The notes under the pieces: model-generated
The model's input: the letters and a program-made list of their open reading frames with translations, nothing else
Database searches by the model: none
Told to the model about the DNA's origin: nothing
NCBI RefSeq assembly: GCF_030813495.1
Contig: NZ_JAUSUI010000008.1
Coordinates: forward strand, 62,001 to 126,000
Source: Ancylobacter polymorphus
GTDB lineage: Bacteria; Pseudomonadota; Alphaproteobacteria; Rhizobiales; Xanthobacteraceae
Reading direction: 5' to 3'
DNA length: 64,000 bases
Shown: one piece after another, positions 43,893 to 52,822 of the stretch
Position numbering within the stretch: position 1 is the first letter of the stretch
How the letters are laid out: every line of letters starts with the position of its first letter
Translations under genes and position numbers: made by a program

Positions 43893-44364
43893 TGGACTTG
43901 ACCTGCCAGACCATGCGCGACTGGTAATATTGCTGCCGCAGCGCCGTATCGGAATCGATAGGGTACATCACCCAGAACGGCCCCTTGTCGCGCACCCGCA
44001 TGGTCTTGCCATTGATCCGCGTGGTCAGGATGGCGCCGTGTTCCTTCCAGTCCTCGGCGGGAATGGTGGCGACATAGTCGTTGAGCGCTATCACCTTCGC
44101 CTCCCGCACCGGCCGGCCGCCCAGCGCCGCGAGCGCGCCGAGCGAGGGGCCGGTGAAGCGCTGCACGCCCTCGGTCCAGGGCGTGCCGGTGTCGATGGTC
44201 ACCTGGGGAAGCGCGTCGAGCTCGGCCAGCGGCAGCGTCTTCTCCAGCGCGACCTGGCCGTCGGCGCCGATCCAGCGCAGGGTGAGTCCATGCGCGCGCG
44301 CCCCCTCCGGCACGGCGAGGCATAAGAGCGCCAGCACGAGCGCGCAGATCAACCTGACCATCAT
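43873..44364 (-). CDS. Secreted sulfite-oxidase-fold (molybdopterin-domain-like) protein lacking cysteine
   Basis: 163 residues with a signal peptide (LICALVLALLCLAVPEGARA) and a mature domain like the oxidoreductase molybdopterin-binding fold (TLPLAELDALPQVTIDTGTPWTEGVQRFTGPSLGALAALGG, then VIALNDYVATIPAEDWKEHGAILTTRINGKTMRVRDKGPFWVMYPID). The molybdenum-ligating cysteine of sulfite oxidases is absent; the mature part has no Cys at all, so catalysis of that kind is unlikely. It leads an operon with a sensor kinase (20-nt overlap), suggesting it is the periplasmic sensing partner. I chose the Met giving MMVRLICALV. Confidence 0.82.
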   Translation of the reverse strand: MMVRLICALVLALLCLAVPEGARAHGLTLRWIGADGQVALEKTLPLAELDALPQVTIDTGTPWTEGVQRFTGPSLGALAALGGRPVREAKVIALNDYVATIPAEDWKEHGAILTTRINGKTMRVRDKGPFWVMYPIDSDTALRQQYYQSRMVWQVKSIDFSAQ

Positions 44365-44741
44365 CGTCCGCTCCGTGGAAGAATGCCCGCCGCTCAACCG
44401 GCACGAGCACCGCTAGGATCGCACGCGGCCACCGGCCAAGCCTGCCGAATCGCTGCCATTCCGGTGGGGAAACGGCGGAAACCGCTCCATTTTGGATCGA
44501 ATTGCCGGGGGAAGGTCCGGCGCCGGGCGAAAAATCGCGCCGTCGGTCGAGGAATCGCAAGGAACCGGCGCCGCTTCCGCCATCTCAGGTCGTGCACGCT
44601 GCGAACGGGTGCGGAAGATTGCATCCACAGGGCGGGGCGACTAGGACATAATGAACTGCAAGAGTGTCCGGGCGCCACCGGCTCCGAAGACACAGGTGCG
44701 GGGTGAGGCGGCAGCGACATGCCCTTTTCGACTTGGCGGCG
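44365..44741 (+). promoter_or_regulatory. Divergent promoter region between two signalling operons
   Basis: A 377-bp gene-free stretch between the secreted protein gene (minus) and the second kinase gene (plus). It must hold both promoters. I see no convincing gene, no CAAGC-type element, no clear terminator and no obvious operator in it. Confidence 0.5.
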
Positions 44742-46916
44742 ATGACGTCGGATTCTTCAGCGCAGGCGGTGCCGAACCCGCCCGATCCTTCCGCTGTGCC
44801 GGCGAACATGTCCCCGGCCACGCCACTGTGGAAGGGGGCCTCGTACCGGCTGCTGCTCGTGTTCGTGCTGGTGCTGGCCTTCGTGCTGCCGGCCTCGGTG
44901 GCGCTGATCGCCATCAAGCTGCATACCGCGCATGAGGAGGAGGTCGCCATCTCCGCCTCGCGCAAGCTGGCGGTGGCGCTGACCTCGCATCTGGAACGCA
45001 CGGTCGAATCGATCGATTCCTTTCTCGATGGCTTCGCCAACCTGCCGGACGCCGCCTCGCCGGATGAAATCTATTCCCGCCTGCTCACCGCCCGCCTCCC
45101 GGCCTCGGTCATCCAGGTGACCTATGTCGACCCCACCGGGGCCGTCGTCGCCAGCAATCTGCTGCCGCCCGGCAGTGGCGTGACGCTGGCGGACCGCGAA
45201 CATATTCGCGTGCATATGAACGACGATCCGACCGATACCGGCATCTTCATCAGCAAGCCGGTGAAGGGGCGGATCAGCGGCGCCTGGTCGCTCCAGTTCA
45301 CCCGCGCGCTGCGCGCGGATGACGGCAAGCTGCGCGGTATCATCGCCGCTTCCTACCAGATTTCCGATTTCATCGAGTTCTATGAGAAACTGCTGCCGAA
45401 AGGCGACGGCCTGATCGCTCTCGTCGGCTTTGACGGTGTGGTGCGGGCTATCGTTCCGGCGAACCGGCAGGTCGACGGGTTGCAGGCCGCCAACCTCCTC
45501 CCGGAGGAGGCGATCAAAGCCGGCGCCGCCAATGGCGCCGATGTCGGCCTCGCCTGGGACGATCAGGGGCGCGTCGGCTATTCCATGCATTCCAACCGTT
45601 TCCCGTTCTTCGTGGCGGTGGCGGTGGATCGCGCCGAAATCGACTCCGACAATCACGATTTCCACGTCGCGATCTGGGGCATTGCCGGCGGCCTCAGCCT
45701 GACGCTTGCCGCCCTCACTCTTTTCGGCGCGCGGCATGCGCGGCTGGAGCGGACCTATCGCGAGCGGGAACTGAGGGCGCAGGCACAGGAGCGCGAGGCG
45801 CAGGTGCTGCAGGCGATCAGCCGGGTGCCGGGCATCCATGTGCTCCATGTCGAGAACGGGCGGGCGGTGCGCATCGGCGAGGCGGCGGACGGCCTGCTGC
45901 CGCGGCTGATCGCCGAGCGGGTGGAATCGCCCGAATTCCTCGCCCGCCTGCAGGAGGATGCCGCCCCCTCGGTGGCGATCGAGTATTTCTCCGGCGATGG
46001 CGAGGAATTCGAGGTCGGCATGGTCATCACCCGGCTGCCCCCCAACGGACCGGGCCGCACGGATCCCGCCACCGCGCCCGCCGTGGTATTCGCCCTGGAT
46101 GAGACCGCCAAGCGCCTGAAGGAGAACAAGCTCTACCAGATGTCGAAAATGGCGGCGCTGGGCGAGCTGGTGACCGGCCTCGCGCATGAGATCAACCAGC
46201 CGCTCGGGGTCATCCGGCTGGCGGCCAGCAATGCGATTACGGGCCTGCGCAAGGGCCTGCCGGCCGAGCACACCAGCGAGAAGCTGGCGCGCATCGTCCG
46301 CCAGGTCGAGCGCATGAAGGCGATCATCGACCATATGCGCATCTTCGGGCGCAAGGACGCGCTCACCATCGACCCCTCCTCGGCGGAAACGGCGGTGGAG
46401 GGGACGTTGCAGGTGCTCGGCACGGAAATCCGCCTCGACGGCATCGAACTGACGGCCACGGGCAGCGCCGGCACGGCCCGCGTGCCCTGCCGGCAGGAGC
46501 AGCTGGAACAGGTGCTGATCAATCTGGTGCTGAACGCGCGTGACGCCATCCGCGCCCGCCGCCGGCACGAGCCGGACTTTGCCGGCCGCATCGCCATCGC
46601 CATCGGCCGCCGCGTGACGGAAGGGCAGGGCTTCGTCGTCGTCACCGTGCGCGACAATGGCGGCGGCATTCCGCCGGCGGTGATCGGCAAGATTTTCCAG
46701 CCCTTCTTCACTACCAAGCCTTCCGGGCAGGGCACGGGCCTCGGCCTCTCCGTCAGCTTCGGCATCATCCGCGACTATGGCGGCACGCTCACCGTCGCCG
46801 ATGTCGAGGGCGGCGCGCTGTTCACCATCGCCCTGCCGGAAGTGCCGGCGGCACCTGCGAATGACGCCGCCATTGCGGGCACCCGGAGCGAGCCTGAAGC
46901 AAGCTCCGCCGGTTAG
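44742..46916 (+). CDS. Membrane sensor histidine kinase with Cache-like periplasmic domain
   Basis: 724 residues. TM1 lies at about residues 36-58 (LLLVFVLVLAFVLPASVALIAIKL). A double-Cache-like extracytoplasmic sensor of about 230 residues follows (VIQVTYVDPTGAVVASNLLPP, then LALVGFDGVVRAIV-like second lobe), then TM2 (VAIWGIAGGLSLTLAALTLFG), a coiled coil, and a degenerate PAS segment. HisKA has His482 (MAALGELVTGLAHEINQPLGVI), and the ATPase has NLVLNARDAI, RDNGGGIPP and FFTTKPSGQGTGLGLSVS. No response regulator is next to it; the nearest are in the divergent operon. A chemoreceptor follows after 58 bp. The start ATG (MTSDSSAQ) is uncertain; MSPATPLW is possible. Confidence 0.9.
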   Translation: MTSDSSAQAVPNPPDPSAVPANMSPATPLWKGASYRLLLVFVLVLAFVLPASVALIAIKLHTAHEEEVAISASRKLAVALTSHLERTVESIDSFLDGFANLPDAASPDEIYSRLLTARLPASVIQVTYVDPTGAVVASNLLPPGSGVTLADREHIRVHMNDDPTDTGIFISKPVKGRISGAWSLQFTRALRADDGKLRGIIAASYQISDFIEFYEKLLPKGDGLIALVGFDGVVRAIVPANRQVDGLQAANLLPEEAIKAGAANGADVGLAWDDQGRVGYSMHSNRFPFFVAVAVDRAEIDSDNHDFHVAIWGIAGGLSLTLAALTLFGARHARLERTYRERELRAQAQEREAQVLQAISRVPGIHVLHVENGRAVRIGEAADGLLPRLIAERVESPEFLARLQEDAAPSVAIEYFSGDGEEFEVGMVITRLPPNGPGRTDPATAPAVVFALDETAKRLKENKLYQMSKMAALGELVTGLAHEINQPLGVIRLAASNAITGLRKGLPAEHTSEKLARIVRQVERMKAIIDHMRIFGRKDALTIDPSSAETAVEGTLQVLGTEIRLDGIELTATGSAGTARVPCRQEQLEQVLINLVLNARDAIRARRRHEPDFAGRIAIAIGRRVTEGQGFVVVTVRDNGGGIPPAVIGKIFQPFFTTKPSGQGTGLGLSVSFGIIRDYGGTLTVADVEGGALFTIALPEVPAAPANDAAIAGTRSEPEASSAG

Positions 46917-46974
46917 CAAAAGCGGCCCGTCCTGATCGATCGGACCGGCGAACCGCCCCCGACCGGAGATCGGC

Positions 46975-48450
46975 ATGAGCCCCGCCTCGCTTTATTCCCT
47001 CAAGCGCCGCTCCTCGGCGCGCGCCTTCGATGCCGCCCTGCTGGACGACCTGCCCGCAGCCATCCTCATGTGCGACCCCCATACGGGCGGGATCGACTAC
47101 GCCAATGCGCGCTCGAAGGCGCTGTACGAGACGATCCGGCACGCGCTGCCCAAGGCGCCGCCGGAGATCGTGGGGGCCTCGCTCAGCCTGTTCACGCTCG
47201 ATCTCGCCTCTGCCGGCGGCCGCGCGGCGCGCGGCGACCTCCAGCCGTTCTCGCGGGATGTGCGCCTCGGCGACGAGGTGCTGCGCTTCGCCCTCACCCC
47301 GATCCGCAATGCCCGTGGCGAGTGCCAGCATGTGCAGGTGATGTGGAGCGTGGAGACGGCGGCGCTGATCGCCGAGGCCAAGATCCGGCGGCTGATGCAG
47401 ATGGTCGATCAGATGCCGATCAATGTGATGACCTGCTCGCTCGACGGCTTCATCATCGACTACGCCAACCGCACCAGCCTCGATACGCTCAAGCGCATCG
47501 AGCAGCATCTGCCGATCAAGGCGTCCGAGCTCATCGGCTCCTCCATCGACGTGTTCCACAAGAAGCCGGAAATGCAGCGCCACATGCTGGCGGACGCCTC
47601 CCGCCTGCCGCACACGGCGCGGATTAGGGTCGGGCCGGAGACGCTCAATCTCTCCGTCTCCGCGCTGATGACGCCCGATGGCCATTATGACGGGCCGATG
47701 CTGACCTGGGCGCTGGTGACGGACACGGTCAAGGTCGCCGCCTCCGTCACTTCTGTTATCGAGGAGATGAACCAGTCCTCCGCCGCCATGGAGGCCGCCA
47801 GCACCGATCTCGACGATCTCAGCCGCCAGAGCGAGGAGATGACGGCGTCCGTCGCCGCCTCGGCGGTGGAGATGTCGGTATCCTTCGGCGAGGTCAGCAA
47901 GCAGATTCACAACGCCACCGCCATGACCGCGCAGGCGGCCGAGCGTGCCACCTCGGCCGACGGGCTGGTCGGCGGGCTGGTGGAGAGCATCGAACGCATC
48001 GGCAATATTTCGGCGATGATCGAGCGCATCGCCTCGCAGACCAATCTCCTCGCCCTCAACGCCGCCATCGAGGCCGCCCGCGTCGGCGAGGCCGGCAAGG
48101 GCTTCGCCGTGGTGGCTTCCGAGGTGAAGGAACTGGCGCTGCAGACCGCCAACGCCACCAAGGAGATCAGCACCCAGGTCAGCGCGGTGCAGCAGGCGAG
48201 CAATGACGCGGCGCGCGCGGTGAACGAGATCACCCACAGCGTCGGCACGCTGCGCGACGTGTTCTCGACCCTCTCCTCTGCGGTGGAGGAACAGAGCGTC
48301 ACCAATGCCTCGGTGACGCAGAGCATCAATGGCGTCTCGCGCATCTCCGGCCAGATCCGGGGCACGGCGGGGCAGATCGAACAGGTTTCCGATGCCGTCT
48401 CCGCGCTTGGCGGGCGGCTGCGCGACGAAGTGAAGGTGCTGACCGCCTGA
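46975..48450 (+). CDS. Cytoplasmic PAS-containing chemoreceptor
   Basis: 491 residues with no membrane helix. Two PAS-like modules lie in the first 250 residues ([31 protein letters not shown], then [29 protein letters not shown]). A methyl-accepting signalling domain follows with the tip motif ([39 protein letters not shown]). It is a soluble receptor sensing an internal cue, perhaps redox or metabolic; no haem or flavin motif could be proven. It follows the sensor kinase by 58 bp and is closed by a strong terminator. Confidence 0.92.
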   Translation: MSPASLYSLKRRSSARAFDAALLDDLPAAILMCDPHTGGIDYANARSKALYETIRHALPKAPPEIVGASLSLFTLDLASAGGRAARGDLQPFSRDVRLGDEVLRFALTPIRNARGECQHVQVMWSVETAALIAEAKIRRLMQMVDQMPINVMTCSLDGFIIDYANRTSLDTLKRIEQHLPIKASELIGSSIDVFHKKPEMQRHMLADASRLPHTARIRVGPETLNLSVSALMTPDGHYDGPMLTWALVTDTVKVAASVTSVIEEMNQSSAAMEAASTDLDDLSRQSEEMTASVAASAVEMSVSFGEVSKQIHNATAMTAQAAERATSADGLVGGLVESIERIGNISAMIERIASQTNLLALNAAIEAARVGEAGKGFAVVASEVKELALQTANATKEISTQVSAVQQASNDAARAVNEITHSVGTLRDVFSTLSSAVEEQSVTNASVTQSINGVSRISGQIRGTAGQIEQVSDAVSALGGRLRDEVKVLTA

Positions 48451-48504
48451 GCGACGAGCGGGCCGGGCACCCGCGAGACATCCCGTTCCTGCACAACCTC
48501 CCAA

Positions 48505-48532
48505 GGGCCGGCTCTCGCCGGCCCCTTTTTTT
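48505..48532 (+). terminator. Rho-independent terminator after the PAS chemoreceptor gene
   Basis: Stem GGGCCGGC (48505-48512) with GCCGGCCC (48517-48524), 4-nt loop, one C and then seven T residues (48526-48532). Confidence 0.92.
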
Positions 48533-48643
48533 CGGGTTCACGCGCCATTCAGGTGCCGCAGGATCGGCCGCTTCCGTCTCGCGCTGGGGAACCTTTTCGC
48601 AGCATTTGGCGTTTTGTGCTCGATCCGACACATGAGAGCACCC

Positions 48644-48892
48644 ATGTCCGACTGCTACTGGGACGCTGATCTGGAACGCCCGCTGCGCACGCGCGAGGGC
48701 CGTCGCCTGCGCACGTTGCGCGACGCTTACGAGTTTGTCGGCACCCGCAGCGCCTGCCCCGGCCATCCCCTGGTCAAGACGACCCTCGGCGCCCTCGCCA
48801 CCGCGGCGCAGAGCGGGGCGCCGCTCGACCTGCGCCGGGCGGTTGAGCGCACGGTGCGCCTCATGCGCGCCAATCACTGGGGCTGGGGCTGA
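48644..48892 (+). CDS. Small protein of unknown function (orf82)
   Basis: 82 residues from the chosen ATG (MSDCYWDADLERPLRTREGRRLRTLRDAYEFVG), helical, basic, without signal peptide. The order of a leading Trp-containing strand, an Arg-rich r-x-l-r-t-l-r-d-A segment and a C-terminal amphipathic helix distantly recalls small DUF982-type proteins of rhizobia, but I cannot confirm this. A GAGAG lies just upstream of the ATG. It stands alone, 94 bp before glgX and on the same strand. Confidence 0.55.
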   Translation: MSDCYWDADLERPLRTREGRRLRTLRDAYEFVGTRSACPGHPLVKTTLGALATAAQSGAPLDLRRAVERTVRLMRANHWGWG

Positions 48893-48986
48893 CGTTCCAC
48901 CTTGCCACCGTTCCGGATGTGCCCCGCCCCGCCCCCGCCGTGCGGATGACCGGCCGCGTCTTTTCCCTCCTTCTGGTGACCCCATC

Positions 48987-51050
48987 ATGCGCAAGATACT
49001 GCCCGGCTCTGCCTTTCCGCTCGGTGTGACGGTCGACGGGAGAGGAACGAATTTTGCGCTGTTCTCCGACAATGCCGTCGGGGTGACGCTGTGCCTGTTC
49101 GACCGCTATGGCGACACCGAGCTGGAGCGCATCGACCTGCACGAATGCACCAATGGCGTCTGGCACTGCTATCTCCCCGGCGTCGGGCGCGGGCAGGTCT
49201 ATGGCTGGCGCGTGCACGGGCCGTGGGCGCCGGAGGCCGGGCACCGCTTCAACCCGAACAAGCTGCTGCTCGACCCCTATGCCCGCATGCTGGTGGGCAA
49301 TATCGAGTGGGACGACGCGCTCTATGGCTACACGATCGGCGCCGGCGACGACGCCGACCTGATCATGGACGCGCGCGACAGCGCCCCCTTCATGCCCAAG
49401 GCGCGTGTTGTTGCCGGCACGCCGATGGCGGCGACCCAGCACCCGCGCATCTCCTGGGCGAAGACGGTGATCTATGAGGGCCATGTGCGCGGGCTGACCA
49501 TGCGCCACCCGCTGGTGCCGGAATCCATTCGCGGCACCTTCACCGCACTCGGCCAGCCGGAATTCATCGACTACATCGCCAAGCTCGGTGTCACCGCGCT
49601 GGAACTGCTGCCCGTCCATGCCTTCACCCAGGACCGGCATCTCATCGATCGGGGCCTCGCCAATTACTGGGGCTACAACACGCTGAACTTCTTCGCCCCG
49701 GAACCGCGCTATCTCGGCGAGGACGGGCTCGACGCCATTGGCGAGGCGGTGGACCGGCTGCACCAGGCGGGAATCGAGATCATTCTCGACGTGGTCTACA
49801 ACCACACCTGCGAGGGCAACCATCTCGGGCCGACGCTCTCCTTCAAGGGCATCGACAACGCGTCCTATTACCGGCTGCTGCCCGGCAATGGCCGCTACTA
49901 TGACGATCTCACCGGCTGCGGGAACTCGGTCAACACCGACCATCCCCGCGTGCTGCAGATGGTGATGGACAGCCTTCGCATGTGGGCCTCGGTCTACGGC
50001 ATTGACGGGTTCCGCTTCGATCTCGCCACCACGCTCGGCCGCCGCCCGGAAGGCTTCGATTCCGGCCACGCCTTCTTCAACGCCATTCTCCAGGACCCGA
50101 CGCTGGGCGGGCTCAAGCTGATCGCCGAGCCGTGGGATGTCGGCCCCGGCGGCTACCAGCTCGGCGCCTTCCCGCCCGGCTTCTCCGAATGGAACGGCGA
50201 TTACCGCGACAAGGTGCGCGAGTTCTGGTGCGGCTCGGAAGGGCTGCTGCCGAGCTTCGCCACCCGCTTCGCCGCCTCGCAGGACATCTTCTCGGAAGGC
50301 CGCCGCCGGCCGTGGTCGAGCCTCAACTTCATCACCGCCCATGACGGTTTCACCCTGCACGACCTCGTCACCTATAACGACAAGCACAATGAGGCCAATG
50401 GCGAGGATGGCCGCGACGGCCATGACGACAATAAGAGCTGGAACTGCGGCGTCGAAGGCGAGACCGACGACCCCGCGATCAACGCGCTGCGCCGGCGGCA
50501 GAAGCGCAATCTGATCGCCACGCTGTTCCTCAGTCAGGGCGTGCCCATGCTGCTGGCCGGCGACGAGCGGTCCAACTCGCAGGGCGGCAACAACAACGCC
50601 TATTGCCAGGACAATGAGATCGGCTGGGTCGACTGGTCGAATGACGACCCGGAACTGCCGGACTTCGTCGCCCGCCTCGCCCAGCTGCGCAAAACCCATT
50701 CCTGCCTGTCGCGGCCGGAATTCCTCACCGGCTCGCGCAACGCGATGGGCCAGCCGGATGTTGCCTGGTTCAACAATGGCGGCACGCGGATGACCGAGGA
50801 GAACTGGGTCGACCCGCATTCCAAATGCATCACCCTGCGCCTCGCGCCGGTGCTGCCGGAGGAGCCCTCGCTGGTGATCATGCTCAACGCTTCGCATGTC
50901 GATGTCGATTTCGTCGCCCCGCCGGTGCAGTCCGGCCGCTGGGAGGCGATCCTCGCCACCGGCGACGACCTTGAAGGCGCGAGCCTCGAGGGCGGCGGCA
51001 CGTTCGGCGTGCCGGCCCGTACTCTCATCGTGTGGGAATGGCGGGCATGA
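48987..51050 (+). CDS. glgX: Glycogen debranching enzyme GlgX
   Basis: A 687-residue GH13 isoamylase-type enzyme that cleaves alpha-1,6 branches, leaving linear maltodextrins. An N-terminal CBM48-like domain ([32 protein letters not shown]) precedes the barrel. Catalytic motifs are [10 protein letters not shown], the nucleophile Asp in [15 protein letters not shown], the acid Glu in LIAEPWDVG and the Asp in [12 protein letters not shown]. It is transcribed with treZ and treY, where it acts as the TreX-type debrancher feeding trehalose synthesis. The stop overlaps treZ by 4 nt. Confidence 0.95.
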   Translation: MRKILPGSAFPLGVTVDGRGTNFALFSDNAVGVTLCLFDRYGDTELERIDLHECTNGVWHCYLPGVGRGQVYGWRVHGPWAPEAGHRFNPNKLLLDPYARMLVGNIEWDDALYGYTIGAGDDADLIMDARDSAPFMPKARVVAGTPMAATQHPRISWAKTVIYEGHVRGLTMRHPLVPESIRGTFTALGQPEFIDYIAKLGVTALELLPVHAFTQDRHLIDRGLANYWGYNTLNFFAPEPRYLGEDGLDAIGEAVDRLHQAGIEIILDVVYNHTCEGNHLGPTLSFKGIDNASYYRLLPGNGRYYDDLTGCGNSVNTDHPRVLQMVMDSLRMWASVYGIDGFRFDLATTLGRRPEGFDSGHAFFNAILQDPTLGGLKLIAEPWDVGPGGYQLGAFPPGFSEWNGDYRDKVREFWCGSEGLLPSFATRFAASQDIFSEGRRRPWSSLNFITAHDGFTLHDLVTYNDKHNEANGEDGRDGHDDNKSWNCGVEGETDDPAINALRRRQKRNLIATLFLSQGVPMLLAGDERSNSQGGNNNAYCQDNEIGWVDWSNDDPELPDFVARLAQLRKTHSCLSRPEFLTGSRNAMGQPDVAWFNNGGTRMTEENWVDPHSKCITLRLAPVLPEEPSLVIMLNASHVDVDFVAPPVQSGRWEAILATGDDLEGASLEGGGTFGVPARTLIVWEWRA

Positions 51051-52822
51051 ACAGCACTTTCGGGCCGCTGATCGAGGCCACCTCCACACGCTTCCGCCTG
51101 TTCGCCCCCGAGGCCGCCACCGTCAGCCTGGAGATCGACGGCGCGGGGCCGGTGGCGATGGACAAGGGCGCCGACGGCTTCTTCACCGCCACGGTTGACG
51201 GGCTCGAGGCCGGCACGCGCTACCGCTTCCGCCTCGGCGAGGGGCAGGCGGGCCTCGCCGTGCCCGATCCCGCCTCGCGCGGGCAGGCGGAGGATGCCGA
51301 TGGCTGGAGCCTCGTGCCGGCGCCGCCCCCCTCCCGCGCGCCCGGCCCGTCGCGGCCCTGGCACGAGGCCATCATCGCCGAAGTGCATGTAGGAACCGCC
51401 ACGCCGGAAGGCACGTTCCGCGCGCTGATCGACCGGCTGGACCATTACCGCGACGCCGGCTTCACGGTCATCGAACTGCTGCCGGTCGCCGATTTCGCCG
51501 GGCGCCGCAACTGGGGCTATGACGGCGTGCTGCTCTACGCGCCCGACACCGCCTATGGCACGCCGGAGGACCTGCGCGCGCTGATCGACGCCGCGCATGA
51601 GCGCGGCCTCGGCATGATGCTCGATGTCGTCTACAACCATTTCGGCCCGAGCGGGAATTACCTGCCGCTCTATGCCAAATCCTTCTTCCGCGAGGATATC
51701 GACACCCCCTGGGGCCCGGCGATCGACCTCGAGAACCCCATCGTCCGGGCCTTCTTCAGCGAGAACGCCGCCTATTGGCTCGCCGAGTTCGGCTTTGACG
51801 GGCTGCGCTTCGACGCGGTGCATGCGCTGGCGACCACGGGCGCCGAGACCTTTCTGCGCGAGATCGCGGCCGCCTGCCGGGCGGTGAAGCCGGATGCCTG
51901 GCTGGTTCTGGAGAACCACGACAACATCGCCGGCTGGATGACGCGCGACGAGCCTCTCTACGACGCGCAGTGGAACGACGACTGGCACCATGCCTTCCAT
52001 GTGCTGGCGAGCGGCGAGCGCACCGGCTATTACGCGCCCTATGCGCGCGATCCCGTCGCCGCCGCCGGCCGGGCGCTCAGTGAGGGTTTCGTGTTCCAGG
52101 GCGAGCCCTATCCCGGCGAGGGCGGGCAGCCGCGCGGCACGGTGAGCACGGAACTCGCCCCCGACGCTTTCGTCGCCTTCGCCCAGAACCACGACCATAT
52201 CGGCAACCGCCCGCTCGGGGACCGGCTGGCGGCGAGCCTGGCGCCGGAGTGGCTCGCCTTCCTGCGCTTCGTGCTGATGCTCTCGCCCGCCATTCCGCTG
52301 CTGTTCCAGGGCGAGGAGGCGCTGCTGTCGCAGCCCTTCCCGTTCTTCTGCGATTTCGAGGGCGATCTCGCCGAGGCGGTGCGCAATGGTCGGCGCAGCG
52401 AATTCGCCGATTTCTTCGACGCCCATGGCGAGAGCTTCCCCGACCCGCTGAGCGAAGCCACCTTCATCTCCGCCAAGCTGAAGGCGGAGGATTTCCGCAC
52501 CCCGCAGGCGCGGGCGGAACTCGACATTTTCCGCCGGCTGGCGGATGAGCGCCGCCGGCTGGTGTGGCCGCTGGCAGCGAGCTTCTATCGCGGCAGCGAA
52601 CTCAGCCGCAGCGGCGAGGCGCTGCGCGTCGCCTGGCACTTCAACGCCGGCACGCTGGTGATGGTGCTGAATGGCGGCCGGCAGGCGGCCACGCTCGACC
52701 CGATGACCGGCATTGCCGGCATGCCGGCCGGGGCCAGCACCGGCGGGGTGATCCATGAAGCCGAGGGCAAGCTCACCCTCGGCCCCTTCGCCGCCGCCGT
52801 CTGGAGCCTCGCGCCCGCATGA
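51047..52822 (+). CDS. treZ: Malto-oligosyltrehalose trehalohydrolase TreZ
   Basis: A 591-residue GH13 enzyme that releases trehalose from maltooligosyltrehalose. An N-terminal CBM48-like domain (TRFRLFAPEAATVSLEIDG) precedes the barrel motifs: VIELLPVADFAGRRNWGYDGVLLYAPDTAYG, MMLDVVYNHFGPSGNYL, the nucleophile in GFDGLRFDAVHAL, the acid in WLVLENHDNI, and FAQNHDHIGNRPLGDRL. These are TreZ-type. The ATG overlapping the glgX stop was chosen. The stop overlaps treY by 4 nt, so the three are translationally coupled. Confidence 0.95.
   Translation: MNSTFGPLIEATSTRFRLFAPEAATVSLEIDGAGPVAMDKGADGFFTATVDGLEAGTRYRFRLGEGQAGLAVPDPASRGQAEDADGWSLVPAPPPSRAPGPSRPWHEAIIAEVHVGTATPEGTFRALIDRLDHYRDAGFTVIELLPVADFAGRRNWGYDGVLLYAPDTAYGTPEDLRALIDAAHERGLGMMLDVVYNHFGPSGNYLPLYAKSFFREDIDTPWGPAIDLENPIVRAFFSENAAYWLAEFGFDGLRFDAVHALATTGAETFLREIAAACRAVKPDAWLVLENHDNIAGWMTRDEPLYDAQWNDDWHHAFHVLASGERTGYYAPYARDPVAAAGRALSEGFVFQGEPYPGEGGQPRGTVSTELAPDAFVAFAQNHDHIGNRPLGDRLAASLAPEWLAFLRFVLMLSPAIPLLFQGEEALLSQPFPFFCDFEGDLAEAVRNGRRSEFADFFDAHGESFPDPLSEATFISAKLKAEDFRTPQARAELDIFRRLADERRRLVWPLAASFYRGSELSRSGEALRVAWHFNAGTLVMVLNGGRQAATLDPMTGIAGMPAGASTGGVIHEAEGKLTLGPFAAAVWSLAPA

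Noticed and set aside
44757-46976. A 739-residue minus-strand open frame over the second sensor kinase
   Set aside because: Shadow of the kinase gene, which has intact HisKA and ATPase motifs on the plus strand.
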